Part shown: positions 36,474 through 47,060 of the stretch, piece by piece
Layout: the number at the start of each line of letters is the position of its first letter
Numbering within the stretch: the first letter of the stretch is position 1
Source of the DNA: Lepas anatifera
Taxonomy: Eukaryota > Arthropoda > Thecostraca > Lepadidae
NCBI GenBank assembly: GCA_034440635.1
Contig: JAOTON010000977.1
Span: 744,001-808,000 of the forward strand
Length of the DNA: 64,000 nt
Direction of reading: 5' to 3'
The notes under the pieces: model-generated
Told to the model about the DNA's origin: nothing
The model's database searches: none
The model's input: the letters and a program-made list of their open reading frames with translations, nothing else
Made by a program: the position numbers and the translations under genes

Positions 36474-37643
36474 AGGGTCGGATGAGTTTCTTTATTTTCT
36501 GTTTGAAGCTGTAGCTGTTCTTGGTGTGTCTTGCAGTCGCAGGCAGTGCGTTCCAGGTTCTGACTGCTCGGTGCGGGAATCTCTTGTGTGTTGTTTCTAA
36601 ATTTGGTGGTCTTGTGTTGGAAGTTTGGATGATGGTAGTGTTGGCTGATGCACGTGTTGTCCTGCATGATACATCATGCCTTTTCTTGATCAGATACTTG
36701 TTTTTCTGTGGGCCTTCAGTAAGGTGAACCAATTTATGAATGGCTGATGTGTCGCATGTTGAAATGAGCTCGGTAAAGTTTGGCCACCCGAGTTCCCGCC
36801 TGGCTGCGTTGATTCGGTCGTACTTATTTTACCGGTGACGATTCGAACACCGAAGTTTACGACCTTGTTCAGCCTTCGGCGGTTCTGATCAGTGACTGGT
36901 GCCCAGGAGGGCAGACAGTACCGCATGTGAGGAGACACGAGGGCTTCTATACCATCGTTTTGGTTGTTTTTCGAGAGAGAGTGTGAGCCAGCTTGTTGAT
37001 AGAGAGAAGTGGACCAAAGCATCGTTTTGTGACTATAGGTGTTTGTTGCTCCCTAGTGAGATGCTTATCCAAAGTTAGTCCAAGAATTTTCACTCTTTCG
37101 GCAGATTTCAGCGTTGTATTTTCAAAAGTGACTTCAAAATGATTCGCTTGTTTGGTCTGATGAGGCGTTCCGAATGTGATGAATTCGGTTTTGTTCGGAT
37201 TCAGCTTCATGCCGTTCGATTTGAACCACTTGGACACGATGACTAGGTCCTATTCGATGCTCGCTTTCAGGTGAGCGAGATCAGTATGGTTCGGAGCAGC
37301 GGAGTGAGTCGGAGCGAGTTGTGTGTCATCAGCATAGGCTGATGACAACTGATCTTACAGTCATCTGATAAGTAGCAGCTAAGGTCATTAGTAAACAGCA
37401 GGAACATGATGGGGCCTACGTTACTGCCTTGAACTACGCCAACAGGGACGTTGCTTACTGAGTCGCCTTATTTCACGCTCTGTTTTCTATTCAGGAAGTA
37501 ATCGTAGAACCAGTGCGATGAAATTCCGTTACACTCTAGCTTGTCGAGCAGCTAAAGGACTATTTGCTTCTTTCATGTGGCGCTGAGTTTTTTACCGAGG
37601 TTGGATAGTCTTGACACATATTTGGACATGCTGGACCCACTTA
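36474..37643 (-). pseudogene. LINE reverse-transcriptase remnant
   Basis: Read on the - strand from about 37600 it gives LLDKLECNGISSHWFYDYFL, then GVVQGSNVGPIMFLLFTNDL (RT motif 4 type), then YADDTQL at about 37316-37336 (the catalytic YxDD), then WFKSNGMKLNPNKTEFI and LGLTLDK. The C-terminal part is YCLPSWAPVTDQNRRRLNKV and RTWNALP. This is the usual order of a non-LTR (Jockey/CR1/RTE-like) RT, which copies its own mRNA by target-primed reverse transcription. It is dead: in-frame stops occur (for example just before DLVIVSKW) and at least two frameshifts separate the pieces. The 5' end is cut by the hAT-like insertion at 37644. The clade is uncertain. Confidence 0.85.
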
Positions 37644-37982
37644 GGTGTAGGCAGTGGCGGCGGATGCTCTTTTCGGATGGGGGGCAAGAATTTTTCCAGG
37701 GGCCCCCTTGACGATGGGGCCCCCTCGGCAGCAAGGGCCCCTAAAAACTGCAATAGATTGGTTGGGCTTGCTGCCTGAGGTCAGAGGCATAAGCGCAGGG
37801 GTGGATTCAGGGGGGATGGGAGGGCTTCAGCCCCTCCTTTGCCCCATTTTTGCCATTTTTCGCCCTATTCCTCTTTTTCGCCAATTTTCAAAGCTCAGCC
37901 ACTCCCCCAGCAAAATCCTGGGTCCGCTCTTGCATAAGCGTCACAAATGGTAAAAGTTGTATTTGGCCCAGTACAAAAGTGG

Positions 37983-38201
37983 CTATTCCTCCCTGTTGTT
38001 TAGTTGGCCTGTGTAAAAAATGATTTTGCCTTCCCATTTGATTTTCCACACGATCTCGGATTCCAAGCTGGAATATGTTTCCTGCAGTACAGCAAAATAG
38101 GCAGCGTATTTAACATGTAGATGTCGAAATATGCATCTGCGTTTTATAGGTTCACGTAAGCCTCGGACATTGAACGTCAAAGCTTTAAGCTCTAGCGTCA
38201 C
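37983..38201 (-). pseudogene. LINE endonuclease N-terminal fragment
   Basis: A 72-codon frame beginning LELKALTFNVRGLREPIKRR, followed by FRHLHVKYAAYFAVLQETYS. This is the start of the AP-like endonuclease domain of non-LTR retrotransposons, with the N-x-x-G-L motif and the LQET motif holding the metal-binding Glu. The protein stops after about 70 residues, well short of the full domain. It lies inside the hAT-like element, so it was captured or inserted there. It is not continuous with the RT remnant at 36474-37643. Confidence 0.75.
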
Positions 38202-38459
38202 ATTAGGAGTTTAGCAAAATTATAATAACGGTACAACAACGGCCTTCCGACGCAAATAGTTCTTCTTTTAAAAAGTGAACGCTGTTTGTTCGTACGCATC
38301 TACATAATAAAACATAGTAAGTGACACGAATTATTATATTCTGAGGATTTTTTTCTCGGAAAATTCCGTCCCCGCAGAATGAGAACTAGGGGGCGGTGGA
38401 CGCTGTTGTATATATCGGCACAGAAAAAACGCAAATGACAGGCATATTGACTTGAGTAC

Positions 38460-39510
38460 ACACAAAACCAAGCTCGGGGCCCTGAGACACAGCTCGGGGC
38501 TCCTTGAGACGGAGCTTGGGAGCTCATAGAGATCAAGCTCGAAGGCCCCCGAGGACAAGCTTACGGCCACAGAGACCGAGCTCGGGGCCCCTGAGACCAA
38601 GTTTGGGGGGCTCTTAGAGATCAAGCTCGAAGGCCCCCGAGCCCAAGTTCACGGCCCCAGAGACCGAGCTCAGGGCCCCTGAGACCAAGTTTGGGGGCCT
38701 CTGATACAAAGCTTGGAGGCCCTGAAACCAAGCTCAAGGCCCCCTAAGACCAATCTCGGGAGCCCCTTAGACCAATCTCGGAGAACCCCTGAGACCAAGC
38801 TCGGAGCCCAGAGACACAGCTCGGGGCCCCCTGAGAACAAGCTTGGGAGGGCTCCTAGAGATCAAGCTCGAATCCCCCCGAGCCCAAGCTCAAGGGGCCC
38901 TGAGACCAAGCTCGGGAGCCCCTGAGACCAAGCTTGGTGGCCTCTGAAACCAAGCTTGGAGGCCCCTGAAACCAAGCTAAAGGTCCCTTAAGACCAATCT
39001 TGGGGGCCCTTAGATCAATCTGGGAAGCCCCCTTATACCAATCTTTGGGGGCCCCAGAGACCAATCTCGGAACCCCATGAGGTCACGTTCTGGATCTTCC
39101 TGAAACTAGGCTTGGAGGGCCCCTGAGATCAAGCTCAGGGGCCCCTTAGAGAAGCTCCAGAGCCCCTTAGACAATTTCGGGGCCCCTGAGACCGAGCTCG
39201 GGGGCTTCCTTAAGCCTAAGCTTGGATGCCCTGAGACCAGGCTTGGGAGCCCCCTTGACCAAGCGTGGGGGTCCCTGAGACGGAGCTGGGGGGGGGCGAG
39301 GAACAGCTCGGGGCTCCTGAGACAGAGTGGGGGCCCTGATACCAGGCTCGGGGCCCTTTAGACCAAGTTCTGGGCTCCCTGAGACCAGGCTCAGGGGGCC
39401 CCTTTAGGCTAAGCTTGGGGCCCCTAAAGGCTAAGCTAGCCCCAAGCCCAAGCTAGAGGAGCCCTGAGCCCAAGCTCAGAGCCCCTGAGATAAAGCTCGG
39501 ACACTGTCCA
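38460..39510. repeat. Minisatellite, about 21-bp GAGACCAAGCTCGGGG units
   Basis: Dozens of degenerate units of the type CCCCTGAGACCAAGCTCGGG, with AAGCTT, AAGCTC and CAATCTCGG variants and unit lengths near 20-32. Open frames across it are translations of the repeat. It lies inside the hAT-like element and ends next to the nested TTAA element. Confidence 0.9.
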
Positions 39511-39523
39511 AACTGAGAAACTG

Positions 39524-40553
39524 TTAACCCGTGCCCCACCGGGGGTCCGGCGCCACCTTCACCCCACCGGGGGCCATCGATGGCCCCCTCTAACTCCGAA
39601 AATATGGGCGTTAGCGCAAATCTGCAAAGTGCACTAGAAAGCTCGTGTGAATTCAGTAAGAAATTAATTTACATGTTTTAGTGCTCAGATCAATGGTTTG
39701 ACCTCCAGAGGTCAAATTAGGTCAAGATCGGCTATTTTCACTCAAATATGCAATGATTAAGCAAACTGGGCATAACTCTTATGCCATTAGGGCTATTGAG
39801 GTCTGGTAAAGTACATTTGATAGGAAATTGCCAGTGCTTTTTCCGTTATGTGGCACGTAAAAACCTCCCGCCAGTGGTTTGACCTCCAGAGGTCACCTCG
39901 TGACCTAATATGACCTGAGGTCACGAAAGGTCAAAAAGTGACCTTGCTGTATATCAAATGGAAGCCAGTGACAAGACAAACACGATGGTGTTTGTTTCAG
40001 TGCTCTAGCTTAATTAGGTCAAAAGTTATTGTCAAAATACTGTTTTTGACCCCTGGTGACCTTGGATGACCTTGGAAAAGTTAAAGGGCAAATATGACCC
40101 CTGGGATCCGTGAAAGGGTGTCCAAAAACGCTGTTCTGAGCAGTATGAGCATTTGCAATCATTTTTGTGGCTTTTATATCATGAAACAGGTTTTCCCCAT
40201 GCTTTTCCAATGGGAGAGGTCGCCTCGTGACCTGACCTCAGGGCACGAAATCGAAAAATCCCGGATATACACTTTGTAGACCCTAGAGGTTTCATGAAGT
40301 GTAGGAAGTTTCAAATTGATCGACTTTGAAATGTAGCTCTTACAGAGCTCTAAAGTTGAAGTGAGGTGACCCTGGTTGACCTCGTCTGGTGACCTGACCT
40401 TGGGTGACCTGGGTTAAGAAAAGTTCAGGTATGATGGGAAAATGATGCAGTGAGAGCTAGAGCCCTCAACCACGGTGCTGCGCCTCGTTGTTTTTCTGCT
40501 ATCCCGGAAAAACCTTAGGGGGCCATCGATGGCCCCGGTGGGGCGAGGGTTAA
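39524..40553. mobile_element. TTAA element D (copy of C)
   Basis: TTAA at 39524-39527 and 40550-40553. The interior is nearly base-for-base the same as 13585-14609, in the same orientation, with scattered substitutions and a few short indels. Removing it leaves one TTAA between the minisatellite and the right end of the hAT-like element, so it inserted after that element formed. Confidence 0.9.
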
Positions 40554-40692
40554 GGGCTCAGTCAGGTCGTTCATGAACTTTCAGAAAAGAACCAAGCTGA
40601 AATTTCGTATTTTTCCAGGGGCGCCCTCTGATAATTTTTGCGGGGGCAACTGCCCCCCTTGCCCCCCTTTATCCGCCGCCACTGGGTGTAGG

Positions 40693-41259
40693 TTGCCAGC
40701 ACTGGAGTACGTTTGCCTCCGATTTATATAAAGAAACGTGTTGCCCACTAAAAAACCATGGTCAAATCTAAAAGGTAAGTGAGTTGTTTAAATTAAAACA
40801 ACTAAGCTCGAAATAATAAATTTACAATTATAGGTAAACATTTAATTTTTCAGCTTAGATGACTTGCCCTGGACTGTTGATCTGATTTGATATGACCTGC
40901 ACCTAAATTCCGGCCAGAAATAAAAATAGTGGGCTTTAGTTAAAAGGCTAGATAAACAAGCAAGGCAGATCATAATCAAGACTCATACGGTTGGGAGTAT
41001 TGACAAGGATCTGCTTCCTTTACGTTCCTCGCCCTGGATCATGTGACTATCTCACGTCGCTCTTTTGCCTTGTCGACCACCCTAACCTTGATTCCCACTC
41101 CAGCTCGGGGAGCGGTACCAGGCACCTAGACAGGCGGTGGAGTCACCTGTACGGCTCGCACCAACGGTGATAAGCAATTAAATTGCAAGAAGACTAGAGA
41201 CAGGTTTCCAGAATGCGGCGGCGCGCAGTGCCACCCTACTCAAATACTTATTACTGGGT
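40693..41259. other. No recognisable feature
   Basis: Presumably continues the target of the hAT-like insertion. No LINE domain could be read here. Confidence 0.3.
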
Positions 41260-42169
41260 CTTTTTGGCAGCTTATGACACAATCTTTATCCAGATTGTAT
41301 CAGGTCAGGTTACGAGTCCTGACCTCAAGTGACCTAACCTCAAGTGTTTCGAGGTGCAGCAGTAATATAAAAGTTTTTGAACTCATAGTGTTTGGTTTGC
41401 TACTACGATTCGTACAATATGAATAATGACCTAGGCTGACTTTGACCATACATAAATTCAGGTCAGATCATGCCATCTGAGATTCAAATTTCATAATAAG
41501 GTCAACAAGTAAAATAATTTGTGCTAACGAAATTTTTATGTGGACGACCTCAAGCAAGTTCGAGACCATGAAATCTTCATTGAAAATGCATGGGAATATA
41601 TTCTTAGGTTCGATTCCTTAGCAGAGAAGTGAGATCAGTTGATGATTTTGACCTCAATGTTTACGTACTGTGATAACGCCCTCGCTCTTGGTACCACGAC
41701 CGACCCCTTAAACAGCTGGTGTTTTACATTGCAGAAAGATTGAGAAGAGCAGACAGACCCTCATTGTGTATTGGCATCTTAAAACATTTCGTGCACCCGC
41801 TAAAGCATCACTGGCCAGCTCCCCAGAACGTAATTAACCCCATCTTAGGTGAAAATATGAAAATTCCGAGATAGCAGATTTCTAGGTCCTAATGACCTTA
41901 TCATATTGTGAAAATTAGAAAAAAATATTGATTGGCAGATGTTCTTTAGGCACCGCTTCAAACTAGTGACTTTGGGATTTGAGGTCGTGTCGCTTGGCCT
42001 TGAATAGCTTCTTGACTTGACATGACCTGACCTACAACTTTGTTCAGGTGTGTGAAATTGATCAGGGATAAGGTACTGGAAGTTGCTGGATGTGTCTTTT
42101 TGTTTCTGTGTTATCTGGAAAAACCAGGAGAGGGGGAAAATTTCACCCCCCCAGCGGGGCGCGTGTTAA
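41260..42169. mobile_element. AGGTCA-bearing TTAA element, one end visible
   Basis: The right end at 42150-42169 reads inward from TTAA (42166-42169) as CACGCGCCCCGCTGGGGGG, like the other TTAA families. The body has TGACCT clusters at 41310-41345 and 42000-42035. The left terminus was not found. Confidence 0.5.
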
Positions 42170-44498
42170 AAACGTATAATAAAAACACGCATATCCTTTC
42201 GTCTTCATCCGTTGCATCCGCGGTAACCTGGTATGGCTTCCTCTTTCGACATCTTAGGTTCTTTGGTTGGTTCTGTATCCTTTCATTTCATGTTTCCTAC
42301 TTTTTAATGTTGCATTATAATTGCAATTGCTGCATGCTCCGGGCAACTTGAGCCGCACAATGTATTTTTTCACTGGGGTATGTTGATCATGGCTTAGCAG
42401 GCCCCAACACCCTTGAGACTTAACTTTCTCCTAGACTATCACTTTGAAAAAAGATTGTCACTTTGGAGCCAGCTCACAAAAAATTAGATCGATCGATTTT
42501 CACAGTTTTCGCCCAAATAAGGCGTGAATATCTGTAATCTACTCATTCAGTTGACCTACGATTAATGTCTAGGAGCAACAGAGTTATTGCCAATTTTTGT
42601 ATTTCATACAAGACGGATTTTGGTCGGAAAACGTTTCATAGTTTGCAAGCCACTATCAACCTGCCACCATGATGTTTTCCGGCCAAGAGAAGGAGCGTGG
42701 TTCCGCGCGTGCAGAGTTGCAATTGCAACGCTATCTCTCCAGAAACAGGGAAGTTGTCACGAGTATCTAAATTTTCCCTGGTTGTAACTAGCCCCGCTCT
42801 TCCCTAAGCAATACGGGTATGCGTCCTTTTCACTTAGAAAGAGGTGCTGGTGCTGACCTCGACAATAGGTGTTATTCTCAAACGTAGAAGCGGATAAGGA
42901 GTTTCGTTCAGGAAACGGGGGAAATATGGGTGGATTGAAAATAAAAATTACAGGGATTTTGAAATGTACAACATTCAAATAAAATTTTTGTTATGGAAAT
43001 TTGGTTCGGATCAACCAACTTCGAACAATGTGTGTGCTTTGAGCTGCATGGTGCAGGAAAATGGGACACTTCAAGAGCTCCCAGGAGGAGGAAGGGGCGC
43101 ATCACACCACACTCTTTATTCGAACCCGAAATGGAGTGTCATCCTGGCCTCCCTCTATCAAGCCCCACCCCTCCCCCTCATAGCAAAGTCTAGCTATGTC
43201 ACTGTAATCCATTCTTTGAAAGAGTCTGCTTTTGTCATTGCCTTAAACCACATCAACAACACATTCGATGCATCGGGTCGGTAGAGTGACGCGATTTGTG
43301 GTTGGAAAGTGTAATCGCCATCAAAGTATACATACAGTGATACTGAATGAGCTGAAGTGGCCGTCACTTGAGGATGAAAAGAAAACGCTGAGGTTCACAA
43401 TGCACAACAAAATTATGCATGGGATAGCAAATGAGAGGTATAAAACGACACGCACCACTCCCACAAAGGTCTCAACGCGGACATGACCCACAACTCGTGG
43501 TACTAACTACCATTTTCGCTCAATCTTCCAAAAGCGATCAAGTAACAGAATTTCATGTCAGCGGAAACCACCAAAGCTATCATATCGATTCCATTACATC
43601 TCACTCAGTTCAGGGAACATGCATCGACGTTCCGGCTGTACTGATTGCGTCCTCCATTTGTAATCGGCGACCTTCACGACACACAAATCGACATAACAAA
43701 CAGAATGACGATTATGGGGCCATGAACGGTCAATAACCATTTAGGTGGTGGAAGTTGACCCGTTCCTAGCCTTCGGGAGGGGGAGGGGATGGAGGGGAGG
43801 AGTGAAAGTTTGGGTTCAGCTGGCGCGAGCCAATTATCGTCATCATTATAACCAGCATTAATGTTCAGAAAGCTCGAGAAAAACCTGAAGAAATCTTCAG
43901 TAGCGTAAGTGTTAAAAATAATGAATCTAACCAGACTCAACGACTAAAGCCAGAGCTTCATCGGTCCCAAAGTGCAAAACTTCAGCGTTTGCGAGGAGCT
44001 TAAACTATAGTGACTGACCAAACGGCCGGATGACAGTCGCAGTCGCTCTCCAGCTGCCAGGCTGAGCCTTCGCATCAGACACGACCCACCACCACAAAAC
44101 GTCCCTCTCTCCTCCATGGCGTTGGTGTCCCAACATTCTCCTTGAGCCAAGTCACTGATCCAAATTTGCAACTTTGTTCTCATGTACCAATGCAACGCAG
44201 CGACTAAATCAAAGAAGGATGCAACTCATGAGAGTAAGCCGGCAAGAAAGTTCTCGAAAACAATACACCTGCACCCGAGCCCCACGAATCGATCTGAAAA
44301 TGAATAACCTGAGAAGCAATAACAATCAGGACCCGTATCAAAGAACTGTGATTTTTTCAGATTTCATAACGTTTTACACCAAGTGCTATCACTACTTGGT
44401 GCTGGGGGAGCCTCGAACACTGGGCTCATTTTCCTATATAAATTTCATTATTCCGGAACATGTTCCACGTATTAAAATAGTTTAGGTAATTTAGAATA
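42170..44498. other. No recognisable feature
   Basis: Overlapping frames up to 106 codons on both strands (42964-44485) have no recognisable domains or consistent splice signals. Confidence 0.35.
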
Positions 44499-44620
44499 AA
44501 GTCCCGGCGGAGCCTCTGAATCAGTCCATCTATTCCCCCAAGATCCCTCCCAACAGGGTGAGAATTGGTGACGCCATATGACCTTGGCAGTTAATGCATC
44601 ATTAAACCCCAACAATTATT
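44499..44620 (+). mobile_element. SINE family 2, 5'-truncated copy
   Basis: Begins inside the tRNA-like T arm (AGTCCCGGCGGAGCCTCTGA) and continues through CCAACAGGGTGAGAATTGG, GACGCCATATGACCTTGGCA and AAACCCCAACAATTATTATT. The missing 5' end is typical of target-primed insertion. Confidence 0.8.
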
Positions 44621-44969
44621 ATTAGCTGAGAAAACAAGCTAGCACCGAATTTCCAAAGCTATAACACGATGGTGGAGGCTGTATGTCAGTGCACCTAGGC
44701 CCCACCTTCCAAACAATCCATCCCCTGGGTGGCCCCCTGGCGCAGGGCGGACGCACCGGTGATGAGCGGCAGCTGACCGTTGTTCCGAAAGGCTCGCAAG
44801 GAGCAAAATGCAATTAGTTATGCAATTAAATTGAAAATCAAATTTCGAGATCAACTTTCCACAGAGTATTATCTTCATGTTGTCGATAAAACTGGGAAGG
44901 GTGACAACAGTACAGTTATTTTGAATAGTGCAGTATATTTATAGCATTGAAAACTGTCTGGACAGCTGT
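44621..44969. other. No recognisable feature
   Basis: Spacer. Nothing recognised. Confidence 0.35.
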
Positions 44970-45820
44970 CTAACCCGGCACCGCCTGGGCTCTTTTCGTA
45001 CACACCACCGTCTGAGGAGTCCAATCGGACTTCCCCCGCCATACGATCTGGGGAACCGGAAGTAATACGGTCAGAAATAGGAAAGGTGCAGGAAGCACCT
45101 CACCATCTCCTACTCTGGAGCCGTGTTTGAACCATATCCGTTGAACCGTGACGTCACAGGAGGTCAAAATAGGTCAAATGTAGACCCATTTAGAAAATCC
45201 CTTAGAACTCGGGATCCAGGTGACCTAAATCAAAACAAAACAGAGCAGTGTATTTGTCTTGACTCAAGGATTTATATGATACGCACTTGACCTTCTTAGG
45301 TCACATTATGACGGTCAAATAATGATCTTTTGATGTCATGCTGCATATCATTATAATTATTGAGCAATGCTGATTACTATTATCCCAATTTAACACTGTA
45401 CCTTGTTTCGTTCACAAGTTATAGACCCAAACAATTTTGAAACCAGTAATCTTTGGTGACATCTGGTGACGTTAGTATTGACCTGATCTCAAAATGGATA
45501 TTGCATGCGGATTTTTCGTTTCAAGGGCTTTTGAATAATGCTTCAAAACTTGGTATAGCTCTTCTAGATGCCGAGTTACACCATGGTTCTGTCAGCCTCA
45601 TTTTAGAAGAACAGAATCTCCTTACATGCGTTTAGATACTACGTCATAACTCATTGGCCTGACCCGACTTGATGCAATTTTAGGCTGAAGTTTTCAAATT
45701 GATTGCCTCAGAGGCGTGCAAAGTGGCGTGCATCTCATTTGAATTGGCTCAGAACAATTCACGAAAAGCCGAGAGGAGGGTCTGATCGGACCCTCTGGGC
45801 GGTGATCGGTTAGTTACACT
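44970..45820. repeat. Dispersed element (L family)
   Basis: A GC-rich start CCCGGCACCGCCTGGGCTC near 44972, AGGTCA pairs near 45164-45178, a CCTGATCTCAAAATGG block near 45482 and a GGACCCTCTGGGCGGTG end near 45788. Parts recur at 19200-19620. No target duplication was identified. Confidence 0.5.
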
Positions 45821-46537
45821 GTCAGAATGGTCCCTGGACCGCTATTCAATTACACTCTCAGCTATTCAAATTTAAAACAGGCATTTTCCAGCCCTGAATG
45901 TTTAAATGTATGAACTGAATGTGGCGAAAATAGGTTTAACCCTCGCCCCACCGCACTGTGGTCGGAAACGCTGTCGTGGGTGGCCACGGGGCCATTTTTC
46001 GGATTTTGGGATTTAGGGGTTTTATGGCTGCTGATGCGAAGAAAATTGTTCAGAGTGTTCTGAATGACCACTATTATCAAGCTAATTTGGTTGAAAGATG
46101 CACTTATTACTCATCAAAGTAAGGCGATGGTGAATTTCAGAAGTAAGCCACTCGACGCGTCTGCTAGATCCGAGTTTTTAGCTTCGAATAATAAACGTCA
46201 AAACTGAGTCAGGCTAAAGATAATTAGTATCCAAATGTTTCTGATAATGTCAGCTTTAAGATGATTATCGTTATGTGTACATTTGAATTTTGATAAAGGT
46301 ATATAATCTGCGTTTTAATTACCCCTTTCATAAATCCACCATACAAACTAGTTGCTAACTTCGAATAGACAAACAAAAAAGTTACGTTTCCATCAATTAG
46401 CTTTTTTTTGGAAACATGGTCAAGTAATTCTCCGTCAAGGCCTGAAGAGAGCTAAGTGTGCAAATGTGCGCAAAATTGTCTACAGTGTAAATTGTACCAG
46501 GCCGCCCGCCGCCCGGAGCTTTCATTTGTATCCAAAA
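45821..46537. other. No recognisable gene
   Basis: Spacer. A weak 70-codon frame (46352-46564, + strand) ends just before an AATAAA and is discussed separately. Confidence 0.3.
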
Positions 46538-46717
46538 ACACTTTCCAGTGACGAGGAGAAATAAAGTTGCTTTGTGTTTTTTCACATCACATGTTTGAAA
46601 CCATCATATTCTGGCTTTCGAATGATGACACTTTCCAGTGACGATGAGAAATAAAGTTGTTTTGTGTTTTTTCACATCACATGTTTGAAATTATCATATT
46701 CTGACTTTCGAATGATG
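46538..46717 (+). repeat. 90-bp tandem duplication containing AATAAA
   Basis: Two direct copies with offset 90 (46538-46627 and 46628-46717), both with ACACTTTCCAGTGACGA, GAGAAATAAAGTTG, then TTTTTTCACATCACATGTTT. They differ at only a few positions, so the duplication is young. Each copy has a polyadenylation-like AATAAA followed by a GT-rich stretch. Confidence 0.9.
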
Positions 46718-47060
46718 TAGCTTTTACTCATTGGATCACTCATTGCTTTCCAACGTAAGTGTCTGGCCTGTTGAGAGGAAAATTGTTATTTTGTTTCTAT
46801 CGTTCATTACTCCATACCCACAGGTGACGGAGCTAGGGGCTACCGGGGCACCGTACTCCCCTATCCCCTAAATTATGAATCATAATCATATGGCTTTGAC
46901 TGGGAAGGAATGGGTTGAAAAGTTATCCCCCCTTTTCTCTTTTATATCTGGACCATTCACCGCTACTGTCCGAACCCACTCCTCCCCTACTAACAACTAT
47001 GTAGCAATGCCCATGGAAATCAGTCATGAGTAGCGAGCAGACCTAATGTCAACGGGATGA
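46718..47060. other. No recognisable feature
   Basis: Spacer. Nothing recognised. Confidence 0.35.

Larger units (their letters stand above)
37644..40692. mobile_element. hAT-like non-autonomous element with 8-bp TSD
   Basis: Perfect 8-bp target duplication GGTGTAGG at 37644-37651 and 40685-40692. Inside it are perfect 14-bp terminal inverted repeats CAGTGGCGGCGGAT (37652-37665 and 40671-40684), followed on both sides by a G-run and a TTTTTCCAGGGGC-like block. An 8-bp duplication plus CAG-starting termini is characteristic of the hAT superfamily. The 3033-bp insert has no transposase. It carries a LINE endonuclease fragment, a minisatellite and a nested TTAA element. Confidence 0.9.

Noticed and set aside
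38713..39064. Pro/Lys/Ser-rich frames on both strands
   Set aside because: They are translations of the GAGACCAAGCTCGG minisatellite.
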